Source: Bog-473 sp963788585 (lineage in GTDB: Bacteria > Actinomycetota > Acidimicrobiia > Acidimicrobiales > RAAP-2). From it: DNA of 64,000 bases. The DNA lies in assembly GCA_963788585.1 (NCBI GenBank), contig CAWBHA010000005.1:123720-187719 (forward strand). The letters run 5' to 3'. Position 1 is the stretch's first letter, and each line of letters begins with the position of its first letter. The notes beneath the pieces were generated by a model. The model worked only from the letters and a program-made list of their open reading frames with translations, did not search any database and had not been told where the DNA came from. The position numbers and the translations under genes were made by a program. Positions 43,245 through 52,677 of this stretch are shown here, in pieces.

Positions 43245-44599
43245 GAACTCTCCTCGCTCTGCTCGACTTCGTCGTCCTTCGACGTGTCCACTTCGAGGTC
43301 CTCCCGTGTCATCGGGTTGCCCTCTTCGTCGAAGAGCTCCACGTGGTCAAGCAGCCACTCCATCGCCTTGCCCTTGCGCAGCTCCGAGCGTACCGCTTCC
43401 GTCCGCCCGGCCGTGTCGAGTTGCTGGCGCAGTACGGTTGCGGTGGTGCCCATGCGCTCGGCCGTCGTGGCCAGCTCGGCATCGAGCTCGTCACCACTGA
43501 CCGTCAACTCCTGCGCCTCCACCAGGGCCCGCAGCGCCAGATCGGACTTGACGGCCGCCCGCGCGTCCACCCGCACGGCGTCGAGCAACTCGTCGGGCGA
43601 GGTGCCTGTGGCCTGGAAGTACTCCGGGAGGCTCAGCTTCTGCGCCTCGAGGCGGTGCTGCAGGTCGTGCAGGCGCTCGTTGACCTCGGCGTCCACCAGG
43701 ACCTCGGGCAGGTCGTCGTCGGAGACCAGCGCCGAGAGTGCCTCGAGGGACTTCTGCCGCAAAGCCATCTGACTCTGCATCAGCTTCACGCGGCCGATCC
43801 GGTCCTCGATATCGGCGCGCAATTCGGCCACGGTGGAGAACTCGGAGCTCTCGGCCGCCCACTCGTCGGTCGCCGCGGGCAGCTTCTTGACCTTGACCTC
43901 CTTCACGAGCACCCGGAAGGCGACGGACGCGTCCGGCTCGTTGGGGTTCGGGGCGTCGAAGCCGAGGATGGCGCCCGCCTTGGCGCCGTGGAGCTCGGCG
44001 TCGAGCTCGGGCACGACCGACCCGCTGCCCACCTCGTAGAGATAGTCGTCGACGCCGACGACTTCGGCCCCCGAGGCGTCGGTGCCGTGCAGGTCGATGG
44101 TCACCAGGTCGCCGTCGACGGCGGGACGTCCGACGACGTCGAGCTCGGCGTCGTTCTCGCGCAGACGGTCGAGCTGGCGATCGACCTCCTCCTCCTGCAC
44201 GGTCAGCCCGGGCAAGGTCACCTGGAGACCGTCGTATCCCGGGATGGACACCAGGGGCCGCACCTGCACCACCGCGTCGAACGAGACCGCGCCGGCGTCC
44301 TCGCCACCGGTGATGTCGATCTCGGGCTGCGCGATCGGGTCGAGCTCGGTGTCGACCACGGCGCGGGCGTAGAAGTCGGGGAGCGACTCACGCAGCGCTT
44401 CGGCCCGCAGCGCGCCGGCGCCGCCCAAGCGCGCCTCGAGCACCTTGCGCGGCACCTTGCCCGGGCGAAAACCCGGCACCCGGATCTGGTTCGCGAGCGT
44501 CCGAACGACGTCGCCCAGGGCGCGATCGAACTCGGGCTCGTCGATCTCCACGCTGAGGCGGACGAGGTTCCCTTCCATCGGCTCGGCGGTGGCGCGCAT
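43241..44599 (-). CDS. tig: Trigger factor
   Basis: The ~452-residue ribosome-bound chaperone has the N-terminal ribosome-binding signature FRPGKVPRKVLEARLG, an FKBP-type PPIase domain (DGDLVTIDLHGTDASG), and a long helical C-terminus (KEVKVKKLPAATDEWAA and on). It binds nascent chains at the exit tunnel. The start is ATG 44599; a GTG three bases upstream is also possible. The tail is acidic. It leads the tig-clpP-clpX unit. Confidence 0.95.
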   Translation of the reverse strand: MRATAEPMEGNLVRLSVEIDEPEFDRALGDVVRTLANQIRVPGFRPGKVPRKVLEARLGGAGALRAEALRESLPDFYARAVVDTELDPIAQPEIDITGGEDAGAVSFDAVVQVRPLVSIPGYDGLQVTLPGLTVQEEEVDRQLDRLRENDAELDVVGRPAVDGDLVTIDLHGTDASGAEVVGVDDYLYEVGSGSVVPELDAELHGAKAGAILGFDAPNPNEPDASVAFRVLVKEVKVKKLPAATDEWAAESSEFSTVAELRADIEDRIGRVKLMQSQMALRQKSLEALSALVSDDDLPEVLVDAEVNERLHDLQHRLEAQKLSLPEYFQATGTSPDELLDAVRVDARAAVKSDLALRALVEAQELTVSGDELDAELATTAERMGTTATVLRQQLDTAGRTEAVRSELRKGKAMEWLLDHVELFDEEGNPMTREDLEVDTSKDDEVEQSEESS

Positions 44600-44645
44600 C
44601 ACGAGCCGACCACTCTACCGGGCGCTCTCAGGGCCGACGCACGCC

Positions 44646-45524
44646 CTAGAACATGAAGTTCATGGCGGCGAGCACCGTGCGGCCGAGCCCGGCGTCACCC
44701 CGGAGGACCACTGCGCCTTCCGCCTCCACTTCCGCCGCGGCGACCCGCCCACAGCCGAGACGCAGGAATTCGATGCTCGACAGCGAGAGCGTCACGCTCG
44801 GCGCGGGCCGGTCACCGGCGATGTGCGCCCGCCCGCCCTCGACCGCCACGGTGAAGTTGCGCGCGTCTTCCCCCGGGCCGGCGACGTCGAAGCGGACGGC
44901 GGTCCCGTCGGGGCATCCGGCCCGCTTGCCGACCACGAACGGCATGGCGTCCCGCACCCGGTCGAGGGCCATCGCCGAGGCCTCGTTCCCGCCGCCACCG
45001 GGCCGATCGAGGGCGCGCCGGATGTCCTGTTCGTGCACCCAACTGTCGAAGACGCGCACCTCCATGAAGACGGCGTGCGGGCGGTCCCCGAGCGGGCTCC
45101 AGCCGACGGCCGCCCACTGCTCCTGGGAGAGCGCGACCTCCTGGGCCCGGCGAGTCCGGGTCACCTCGACGAACTCGGCCAGGACGTCGGGGCCGGGGAG
45201 GGCGCGGCGCGCGGCGATCCAGGGCTCGTTCAGCGCGGCGAAGTCGTTCTTCACGTGCTCGCCCAGAGGCGCGTCCCACGCCGGCGCGGGGTCTCCCATG
45301 ATCGACCGCTCGACGCCGATCAGGTGGGAGAGCTGATCCTTGACGTCCCAGCCGGGGCAATCGGTGCGCCGTGCCCATTCGCTCGCGGAGAGGTCGCGGC
45401 AGACGGCGGCGCTGGCGTCCCAGGTCTGCTCGAGCGCCGCCAGAGCCCTCAACCCGCGTTGCCCCCAGACCTCGAGCGAACCAGGACCCTGACCGGGGTC
45501 CTGACCTGCGCCGTTGTCCGTCAC
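44646..45524 (-). CDS. Maleylpyruvate-isomerase/mycothiol-dependent family protein (TIGR03083)
   Basis: The ~292-residue protein has the DinB-like MDMPI N-terminal domain: ASEWARRTDCPGWDVKDQLSHLIGVE (W-CPGW-VKD-HL type), a second His at FDSWVHEQDIRRAL, and a C-terminal SCP2-like half. Members use mycothiol and a metal formed by three His. The reaction here is unknown. The GTG at 45524 is the likely start. Confidence 0.82.
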   Translation of the reverse strand: MTDNGAGQDPGQGPGSLEVWGQRGLRALAALEQTWDASAAVCRDLSASEWARRTDCPGWDVKDQLSHLIGVERSIMGDPAPAWDAPLGEHVKNDFAALNEPWIAARRALPGPDVLAEFVEVTRTRRAQEVALSQEQWAAVGWSPLGDRPHAVFMEVRVFDSWVHEQDIRRALDRPGGGGNEASAMALDRVRDAMPFVVGKRAGCPDGTAVRFDVAGPGEDARNFTVAVEGGRAHIAGDRPAPSVTLSLSSIEFLRLGCGRVAAAEVEAEGAVVLRGDAGLGRTVLAAMNFMF

Positions 45525-45640
45525 CGCCCCGACCCTAGCTCTGGACGCTCGGAGGGGTCTTGTGACCATCCCCCATTCTTTGGGACCCCCCCGCTACGTT
45601 CGTCACCGATCCAGGGCCATCACCGAGCAGAGGAGTTGCC

Positions 45641-45796
45641 ATGGCGAACTACGAGGGCTACTGCGTGAAGTGCCGGGAAAAGCGTGAATTCGACGGCCAG
45701 GAAGTCGAACTGGCGAACGGCCGCCGGGCCGCCCAGGGCACGTGCCCGGTCTGCGGCACGAAGATGAACCGCATCCTGGGCAAGGCCAAGGTCTGA
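45641..45796 (+). CDS. DUF5679 zinc-ribbon protein
   Basis: The 51-residue protein starts MANYEGYCVKCREKREFDG and has a second C-x2-C in GTCPVCGTKMNRI. Two CxxC pairs suggest a small treble-clef or ribbon with one zinc. It is preceded by AGGAG at 45631. Family members are common in Actinobacteria with no known function. Confidence 0.85.
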   Translation: MANYEGYCVKCREKREFDGQEVELANGRRAAQGTCPVCGTKMNRILGKAKV

Positions 45797-45938
45797 ACGT
45801 CCCCCGCCGCGCCGTCGGGTCGGCCCGGGCCGACGCGTCGGGCCACCGGTAAGACGAGGCAACGGCACAAGACCGAGACGTAACGGCGACGACGCGGGCC
45901 GGTGGGCCTGCGGCCGCTCGGCGTGAGACGATCTTCGG

Positions 45939-47663
45939 ATGCACGACCTGATCATTCGAGGCGGGACACTGGTCGACGGCACCGGCACGGCGGCGCGTGC
46001 GGCGGACGTCGCGGTCGAGTCCGGCCGCATCACCGACGTGGGGCAGGTAGAGGGCAACGCCACCCGGGTCATCGACGCCGACGGCCTCCTCGTCACCCCC
46101 GGCTGGGTGGACGTCCACACTCACTACGACGGGCAGGCGACGTGGGACAGCGAGCTCGCCCCGTCGTCGTGGCACGGGGTGACGAGCCTCGTGATGGGCA
46201 ATTGTGGCGTGGGCTTCGCCCCCGCCCAGCCCGACCGCCACGACTGGCTCATCGGCCTCATGGAAGGCGTCGAGGACATCCCCGGCACCGCGCTGGCCGA
46301 GGGGATCGCCTGGGAGTGGGAGACCTTCCCCGAGTACCTCGACGCGCTGGAGCGGCGGCGCTGGACCGTCGACGTCGGGACCCAGGTGCCCCACGGTGCC
46401 GTGCGGGCCTACGTCATGGGCGAGCGGGGGGCCAAGAACGAGGCGGCCAGCGTCGAGGACGTCGAGGCCATGCGGACCATCGTCCTCGACGCGCTCCGCG
46501 CGGGCGCCCTCGGCTTCTCGACCTCGCGCACGATCGGTCACCGCGCCGTCGACGGCGAGGTTGTCCCGGGCACCTACGCGGCGGAGGACGAGCTGTTCGG
46601 CATCGGCAGCGCGTTGGGTGAGGCTCGGACGGGCGTCTTCGAGCTGGCCCCCCTCGGCTCCGCGGGCGAGCAGCCCGAGGACGTCATGGGAGAGGTGGAC
46701 TGGATGCGCCGGCTCTCGGCCGCCATCGACCGTCCCGTCTCCTTCGCCCTGTTGCAGGTGGACGCGGCGCCTGACCTGTGGCGCCGCCAACTGTCCGAGT
46801 CGCTCGAGGCGTGCGCCGAGGGGGCGCAGCTCTACCCGCAGGTGGCGGGACGTGCCACCGGGTTGCTGACCGGCCACCACGCGACGTACTGCCTCTTCGC
46901 CGACATGCCGGCCTACCGTGAGCTGCGGGCGCGTGCGCTCTCCCCCGCCGACCTCGGTGAGGCACTGGCCGACCCCGAGGTCCGCCGCGCCATCGTGTCG
47001 TGGACGCCCCCGTCGCCCAGTGCGGCCACAGCGATGGAACGGGCCTACGGTCGGACCTTCGTCCTCGGCGACCCGCCGGACTACGAGCCGGGACCGGAGC
47101 GATCGCTGGCCGGCCTGGCGGCGGCGGGCGGCGTGTCACCCCTGGAGGTGGCGTACGACGAGATGGCGAAGGGAGGCGGCACCGGGCTCCTTTATCTGCC
47201 GATCCTGAACTACGCGACCGGCGATCTCGACCACGTGCACGAGATGCTGCAGCACCCGCAAGGCCTCCTCGGGTTGTCCGACGGCGGCGCCCACACCGGG
47301 ACGATCTGTGACGGCGGCATGCCGACGTTCATGCTGACGCACTGGACGCGGGACCGGCGGCGCGGTGCCACGCTCCCGCTCGAGTACGTGGTGAAGAAGC
47401 AGACCCACGACACCGCACGGCTGTACGGGATGTCGGACCGGGGCACGATCGAGCCGGGCGCACTGGCCGACTTCAACCTCATCGACTACGACGGCCTCTC
47501 GCTCGGTGCGCCGTTCGTGCGGGCCGACCTCCCGGCGGGCGGGCGCCGGCTGCTCCAGAAGGCGACAGGGTACGTGGCCACCATCAAGAAGGGCGCCGTC
47601 ACGTTCGAGGGCGGCGAACCGACGGGCGAGCTGCCCGGCCGGCTGCTGCGGGGCGCCCGCTAG
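45939..47663 (+). CDS. N-acyl-D-amino-acid deacylase / D-aminoacylase-like amidohydrolase
   Basis: The 574-residue amidohydrolase has the H-x-H motif in PGWVDVHTHYDGQATWD, SLVMGNCGVGFAP with the bridging Cys, GFSTSRTIGHRA, and late SDGGAHTGTICDGG with the catalytic Asp. It removes the N-acyl group from D-amino acids. The ATG at 45939 is used. The C-terminal PGALADFNLIDYDGL is the usual metal-hydrolase closing sheet. Confidence 0.9.
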   Translation: MHDLIIRGGTLVDGTGTAARAADVAVESGRITDVGQVEGNATRVIDADGLLVTPGWVDVHTHYDGQATWDSELAPSSWHGVTSLVMGNCGVGFAPAQPDRHDWLIGLMEGVEDIPGTALAEGIAWEWETFPEYLDALERRRWTVDVGTQVPHGAVRAYVMGERGAKNEAASVEDVEAMRTIVLDALRAGALGFSTSRTIGHRAVDGEVVPGTYAAEDELFGIGSALGEARTGVFELAPLGSAGEQPEDVMGEVDWMRRLSAAIDRPVSFALLQVDAAPDLWRRQLSESLEACAEGAQLYPQVAGRATGLLTGHHATYCLFADMPAYRELRARALSPADLGEALADPEVRRAIVSWTPPSPSAATAMERAYGRTFVLGDPPDYEPGPERSLAGLAAAGGVSPLEVAYDEMAKGGGTGLLYLPILNYATGDLDHVHEMLQHPQGLLGLSDGGAHTGTICDGGMPTFMLTHWTRDRRRGATLPLEYVVKKQTHDTARLYGMSDRGTIEPGALADFNLIDYDGLSLGAPFVRADLPAGGRRLLQKATGYVATIKKGAVTFEGGEPTGELPGRLLRGAR

Positions 47664-47885
47664 GAGAAGACCCCGGGCGCAGACGGCCACATGTGCCCGG
47701 CCGCGCCCATTCTGACCTCTGTGGAGCGCGCAGCCCACGCGTCGGCGCGAAACAGCCCGTGCGATCGCGCAGGTCGTCTCGCCACGCAGGTGTGCGTCAG
47801 ACGGCTGGCCCCCGGGAGTCTCCGGCTCGGCACGGAACCACCGGGTCGGCCCGCTAGCATTTCCGCCAGTTCGTCGGCCCCACGA

Positions 47886-47962
47886 CGGGATGTGGCGCAG
47901 CTTGGCAGCGCGCCTGCTTTGGGAGCAGGAGGTCCGGGGTTCAAATCCCCGCATCCCGACCA
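47886..47962 (+). tRNA. tRNA-Pro (anticodon TGG)
   Basis: The 77 bases fold into a cloverleaf: acceptor CGGGATG with CATCCCG, a D arm GCGC/GCGC, an anticodon stem CCTGC/GCAGG with loop TTTGGGA (anticodon TGG, 47920-47922), and a T arm CGGGG-TTCAAAT-CCCCG. The 3' CCA is encoded. TAGCAT at 47855 could be the -10. Confidence 0.96.
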
Positions 47963-47987
47963 CAATGCGGTTGACCCCTCTGGGTGG

Positions 47988-48380
47988 TCAGGTGCGGCGA
48001 AGCGACACACTGCACCACGCGCGCCTCCGGCACGAGGGACACGTCATGTGGTGGTCGAACCGTTTCCTCGGCAACCAGATGCCCAGTGGGAGTTGGAAGA
48101 TCAGCAGATCGAGCAGGCCGACGTGTGAGGTCTGACGGCAGCGCTGGCACTCCACGGTGAATGCACCACGCTCGGCGAGCGGGTTGGCCGACGTCGCGAG
48201 GAAGCTGTCCGACTCGGGCCGGGCACCCGAATAGAGCGCGCGCTTGCCCACCGGGAGGGCCACCGTGGTCGCCGCGTGGCTGCCCGGCTCGTCGCCACCG
48301 GCCTCCCCCGCGGCGGGCACCCAGAACAACGCACGCTTTCCCAAGGGATCCGGGATCTTGTCGCCCCCCGAGCCCGCCAC
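47988..48380 (-). CDS. Zinc-ribbon protein downstream of parA
   Basis: From GTG 48380 the 130-residue protein has a repeated GKRALF/GKRALY motif (DPLGKRALFWVP and LPVGKRALYSGA) and a C-terminal treble-clef-like part, ECQRCRQTSHV with a late CPSC, around a hydrophobic segment LLDLLIFQLPLGIWL. The two Cys pairs suggest a zinc site. It starts two bases after the parA stop, so the two are co-expressed. No function is known to me. Confidence 0.65.
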   Translation of the reverse strand: MAGSGGDKIPDPLGKRALFWVPAAGEAGGDEPGSHAATTVALPVGKRALYSGARPESDSFLATSANPLAERGAFTVECQRCRQTSHVGLLDLLIFQLPLGIWLPRKRFDHHMTCPSCRRRAWCSVSLRRT

Positions 48381-48381
48381 G

Positions 48382-49155
48382 TCAGGCGATCTGCATGGCG
48401 TCGTACACGCGTGTCGACAGCGTCCGGTACGCCACCGCACCCGGCGACGCCGGCGCGTGTTGCAGAACCGAACGGCCGAGCCCGGGCGCCTCGGCGAATC
48501 GCACCGACTTGGGCACCGGCGGCTCGAAGAGCTGGAGGCCGTACCGCTCCCCCACGTCGCACAGCACCTGGCGGGAATGGGTGGTGCGGCTGTCGAACAT
48601 CGTCGCGATGATGCCGAGCACCTGGAGCTTCTCGTTGGCGAACTGGCGTACGTCCTCGATGGTCTCGAGCAACTGCCCGACGCCGCGGTTGCTGAGCGCC
48701 TCACACTGCAGCGGTACGATGACCGCCTCCGCGGCGGTCAGGCCGTTGATGGTGAGCACGCCCAGCGAAGGTGGGCAGTCGATGAGCACGACGTCGTACT
48801 CGTTCAACACCGGCAGCAGGGCCCGCGCCAGGACATGCTCGCGCCCGGTCCGGCTGAGGAGGTGCACCTCGGCGCCGGCGAGGTCGATCGTCGCGGGAAC
48901 CAACGCGAGCCCGTCGACGTCCGGGACGGGCTTGACCACGTCGCCCAGGTGCGACCGGCGCACGAGCACGTCGTGCAGCGACGAGTCGAGCCCCTCGGGA
49001 TCGAAGCCCAGCGAGAAGGTCAGGCACGCCTGCGGATCGAGGTCCACGGCCAGGATGCGCCGTCCTTGCTCCGCCATGGCCACGCCGAGCGACTGCACGG
49101 TCGTCGTCTTGGCCACGCCGCCCTTCTGGTTGGCGACGGCAATGACTTTGACCAC
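48382..49155 (-). CDS. ParA/MinD-family ATPase
   Basis: The deviant Walker A is VANQKGGVAKTTTVQSLG, followed by LAVDLDPQACLTFSLGF and VVLIDCPPSLGVLTING. The 257-residue length is that of chromosomal or accessory ParA ATPases that position cargo on the nucleoid. No parB follows; the partner is the zinc-ribbon gene, so this is not the ori-linked parAB pair. Confidence 0.92.
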   Translation of the reverse strand: MVKVIAVANQKGGVAKTTTVQSLGVAMAEQGRRILAVDLDPQACLTFSLGFDPEGLDSSLHDVLVRRSHLGDVVKPVPDVDGLALVPATIDLAGAEVHLLSRTGREHVLARALLPVLNEYDVVLIDCPPSLGVLTINGLTAAEAVIVPLQCEALSNRGVGQLLETIEDVRQFANEKLQVLGIIATMFDSRTTHSRQVLCDVGERYGLQLFEPPVPKSVRFAEAPGLGRSVLQHAPASPGAVAYRTLSTRVYDAMQIA

Positions 49156-49216
49156 CGCCGGAGTCTAGGACCGCGGCGGCGGCGCTTCCCAGGGCGCGAT
49201 CACCGGGCCCAACGGC

Positions 49217-50400
49217 TCAGCCGCGGTATGCCGCTTCCTGGCGTGCGACGTCCACCACCAGGTTCCCGAGCGCAAGGTTCACGTCGTCGAGGTGGTAGCC
49301 CCAGGCGGGCCCCAGCGTCGGCTGGACCGTGGGACGAGGGTCGCTGGCCGCCGCCACGGTGTTGATCTGGAGCCAGGATGCGCTCCCGCTCTGGCGGCAC
49401 TGGGCCGTGTAGAGCCCGGGATAGGTCACCCACGGCGTCACGACCCGCACGCCGCGCGGCTTGGAGGCGACGGACGGGAAGTACGGCTGGAGACTGCCGG
49501 TCATCGACGAGAGGGTGGCGGGATTGACGCAGGCCACCTGCTGCCCGGCTGACGCGGTCTGCCCGGAGAGCAGGCTCACACCCTGGCCGGGCCGGGCGAA
49601 GAAGGATGCGGCAGGAGGGGTCGAGCCGAAGGTCGAATACGCGAGCACGCAGCCAGTCTGCGTGGCCGAGCCGCACGTCGGGATGTTCTTGAAGCTTCCC
49701 CCGACGGTCTTTCCCACCGGAACCTGGACGTTGCCACCGAGGATGATGGCCGAGACCATCAGCTTGCGCAGCCGCGGGGACGGGTCGACCTGGGCCTCCA
49801 GCAGCTTGATCAGCATGGAGGCGCCCTGCGAGTGCCCGATGAACACGATGGGCCTGCCGTGATTGTCGTGGGCGAGATAGTCCTGCCACGCGGCCACCAC
49901 GCTGCCGTAGGCGGTGCCCAGCACCGTCGGGTTGATGACCTGGCCGCTCGTCGAGCGCGTCAATCGTGGCCTGCCGGTACATCGGCGCCCAGACGCGACA
50001 GACCTGCGAGAAGCGCGAGGCCTGGGCCACCGCCGCGGCCGACTCAGCCGGCTGCACGGTCAGGTCGGCGTTGTTCCCGGACTCCTTCGAGACGGTCGGG
50101 TAGACGTAGAAGCAGTCGAAGCGGGAGGCGTTGCGGCTGGCCGGCGAGATCACGAGCCTCTTCGCGCCGCTCCCACTGACGCTCGTGGCGGTGCGGGGAT
50201 ACGCGCACGGGTCCTTCGCCTGACCGGGCGCACACAGCCACACCGTCGTCGACGCGGCACGCGGCGCGCACGGAACGCACGGCCGCGGCGGCCGGCTGCG
50301 CCGACATGGCCGCCGGCGCCAGCACCGACAGTGCGCCCAGTGCGCAGACGGCTGCGGCCACGGCCGGCGTCGGCGCGGGGTGCCGTGCGGATGTGCCCAA
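49217..50400 (-). CDS. DUF3089 lipase-like protein, two frame breaks
   Basis: A signal-like segment (PTPAVAAAVCALGALSVLAP) lies in one frame, the next part (STTVWLCAPGQAKDPC, RFDCFYVYPTVSKESGNNA) in another, and the C-terminal half (VINPTVLGTAYGSVVAAWQD) in a third. The nucleophile elbow is FIGHSQGASML. Breaks lie near 50250 and 49965. DUF3089 proteins are alpha/beta hydrolases of unknown substrate in Actinobacteria. A second, intact copy lies at 58 kb. Confidence 0.78.
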
Positions 50401-50548
50401 ACATCTCTCTTCTCGTCCTCTCGGGTGGGGATCGACCCGCCAACGCCGGGCGCCACGGTAGGCCACGAGACCAGCGGCGGGCGGGGACCCTCAGCGGCCA
50501 TCTGGAGGCCCATCGGGCGCCCATTAGGGTCAGGAAAGAAAACGAGCC

Positions 50549-52087
50549 GTGAAGCCGTCCGGTCGCGCCGCCTCATCGCTCGGCCCCGAGGACGTCGCCG
50601 ACAGAAAGCCCGCCGTGGTCACACCCCGCATCAGTCAGAAGGTCGTCGTCGGCACGGTGTTCGTGTCGGCGATGTTCATGAACATCATCGACATCACGAT
50701 CGTGAACGTGGCCCTGCCCACCATCGGTCGGGACTTTCACATCCCGCCCGCGGGCGTCGACGCGATCGTGATCGCCTACCTCGTCAGCCTGGCCGTCTTC
50801 ATTCCCGCTTCGGGCTGGCTCGGAGACCGCTTCGGGGGCAAGCGGGTGCTCTTGATCGCCATCGCCGTGTTCACACTCGGCTCGGTCCTGTGCGGGTTGG
50901 CCCAGAGCATGACCGCGCTGGTGATCTTCCGGGTCATCCAGGGCGCGGGCGGCGGGATGATGGCGCCGGTCGGCATGGCCATGCTGTACCGGGTCTTCCC
51001 GCCGGCGGAACGCGTCCGGGCGGCGAGCATCATGACCGTCCCGACCACGCTGGCGCCGGCACTCGGCCCGGTGCTGGGGGGCTTCCTCGTCACGACGCTG
51101 ACGTGGCGCTGGGTCTTCTACGTCAACCTGCCCATCGGGATCGCCGCGATCGTCTTCGGCGCCCTCTACCTCGAGCACACGGACACGATCGACGCCGGCC
51201 GGCTCGACATTCCGGGGTTCGTGCTCGGAGGAGCCGGTCTCGGCCTGCTGATGTACGGGGTCTCGGAGGGCCCCCTGGACTCGTGGTCGTCACCGGTGGT
51301 CGTCATCAGCTGCCTCGTCGGGGCCGCCCTGCTCGCCGTCTTCGTCTTCACGGAGCTGCGCACCCCGCGGCCTCTCGTCGATCTCCACCTGCTCAAGGGA
51401 CGCCTGTTCAGATCGACCAACGCCGTCATGTTCCTCGCCGCGGCGGCGTTTCTCGGGACGCTCTACCTCGTGCCGCTGTACTTCCAGGACGCGCGCGGCC
51501 TCTCTGCCCTCCAATCGGGTCTCTCGACGTTTCCCGAAGCCTTCGGGGTCATGATCGGTGCGCAATTCGCCAGCCGTCTCATCTATCCCTCCATCGGCCC
51601 GCGTCGGCACATCACCGGCGGTCTCGTCGGCCTCGCCGTGGCGATGCTCTTGTTGACGCAGGTCACGCTCACCACGAACCTCTGGTGGATGCGCGCGTTG
51701 ATGTTCCTGCTCGGGTGGATGATGGCGCAGGTGATGGTCCCGAACCAGGCCGCGTCGTTCGCCATGATCGGCCCGGAGTCGATGGGGCGGGCATCGACGT
51801 TCTTCAACACCATGCGCCAGGTGGGCAGTGCGACCGGCGTCGCCGTCCTCTCGACCGTGCTCATCGGCGTGGGCTCGGCGCAGGCGAGCGGTGGGACCTC
51901 TGCCCCCGACATCACCGCGTACCATCTGGCCTTCCTCACCGCTGCGGGGTTCGCGTTGGTGGCCGCGCTCTTCTCCCTCACGATCCACGACAGCGACGCG
52001 GCGGAGACCATCGTGCGACGGCGGCGGCGGCGCACTCCTGCGGCGCCACAACCAGAGGTCGCCGTCCCCCAGGGCAGCACGGCATGA
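50549..52087 (+). CDS. DHA2-family MFS drug-export transporter (EmrB/QacA type)
   Basis: The 512-residue membrane protein has 14-span DHA2 features: FMNIIDITIVNVALPTIGRD (motif D1), SGWLGDRFGGKRVLLI (motif A) and RVIQGAGGGMMAPVGMAMLY (motif B/C). It should export hydrophobic compounds by proton antiport. The GTG start follows a divergent hydrolase gene by about 150 bases. Its TGA overlaps the LOG gene. A run of Arg (RRRRRR) closes the cytoplasmic tail. Confidence 0.92.
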   Translation: MKPSGRAASSLGPEDVADRKPAVVTPRISQKVVVGTVFVSAMFMNIIDITIVNVALPTIGRDFHIPPAGVDAIVIAYLVSLAVFIPASGWLGDRFGGKRVLLIAIAVFTLGSVLCGLAQSMTALVIFRVIQGAGGGMMAPVGMAMLYRVFPPAERVRAASIMTVPTTLAPALGPVLGGFLVTTLTWRWVFYVNLPIGIAAIVFGALYLEHTDTIDAGRLDIPGFVLGGAGLGLLMYGVSEGPLDSWSSPVVVISCLVGAALLAVFVFTELRTPRPLVDLHLLKGRLFRSTNAVMFLAAAAFLGTLYLVPLYFQDARGLSALQSGLSTFPEAFGVMIGAQFASRLIYPSIGPRRHITGGLVGLAVAMLLLTQVTLTTNLWWMRALMFLLGWMMAQVMVPNQAASFAMIGPESMGRASTFFNTMRQVGSATGVAVLSTVLIGVGSAQASGGTSAPDITAYHLAFLTAAGFALVAALFSLTIHDSDAAETIVRRRRRRTPAAPQPEVAVPQGSTA

Positions 52088-52677
52088 AGCGGATCGGCAG
52101 CGTCTGCGTGTTCTGCGGCTCGAGTGGGGGCACCAACCCTTCCTTCACGGATGCGGCGCGGGATCTGGGCCACGCGCTGGCCGGGCGGGGCATCGAGCTC
52201 GTCTACGGCGGCGCTTCCGTCGGTCTGATGGGCGTGGTGGCGGACGCCGCCCTCGCGGCAGGCGGACGAGCCGTCGGCGTCATCACCGAATCCCTGGCTG
52301 GACACGAGATCGCCCACACGTCCCTCGACGACCTCCACGTCGTGCGAACGATGCACGAACGCAAGGCCCTCATGTCGGAGCTGTCGGACGCGTTCGTCAT
52401 GCTTCCGGGCGGCTTCGGCACCTACGAGGAATTCATGGAGTCGGTCACGTGGGCGCAGCTCGGCCTCCATGACAAGCGCTGCGGCATCCTCAACGTCGAC
52501 GGCTTCTTCGACCACCTGCTCACCTTCGTCGGCCACGCCGTGGACCAAGGTTTCATCAAGGCCCGGCAGGTCGAGGCCCTCGTGGTCGCGGACGATGTCC
52601 ATGGCCTGCTCGACTCGATCGTGAAACCGATCCCGGGTCAGGTGAAGGCGGTGTCCGTCAGACCGGCGCAGGGATGA
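52084..52677 (+). CDS. LOG-family nucleotide-5'-monophosphate phosphoribohydrolase
   Basis: The 197-residue protein carries the cytokinin-activating LOG signature: GSVCVFCGSSGGTNP at the N-terminus and the PGGFGTYEE motif (VMLPGGFGTYEEFME), with ELVYGGASVGLMG. It hydrolyses AMP-type nucleotides to base and ribose 5-phosphate. The ATG overlaps the exporter stop, suggesting coupling. It converges with the FkbM gene by 20 bases of overlap. Confidence 0.9.
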   Translation: MKRIGSVCVFCGSSGGTNPSFTDAARDLGHALAGRGIELVYGGASVGLMGVVADAALAAGGRAVGVITESLAGHEIAHTSLDDLHVVRTMHERKALMSELSDAFVMLPGGFGTYEEFMESVTWAQLGLHDKRCGILNVDGFFDHLLTFVGHAVDQGFIKARQVEALVVADDVHGLLDSIVKPIPGQVKAVSVRPAQG

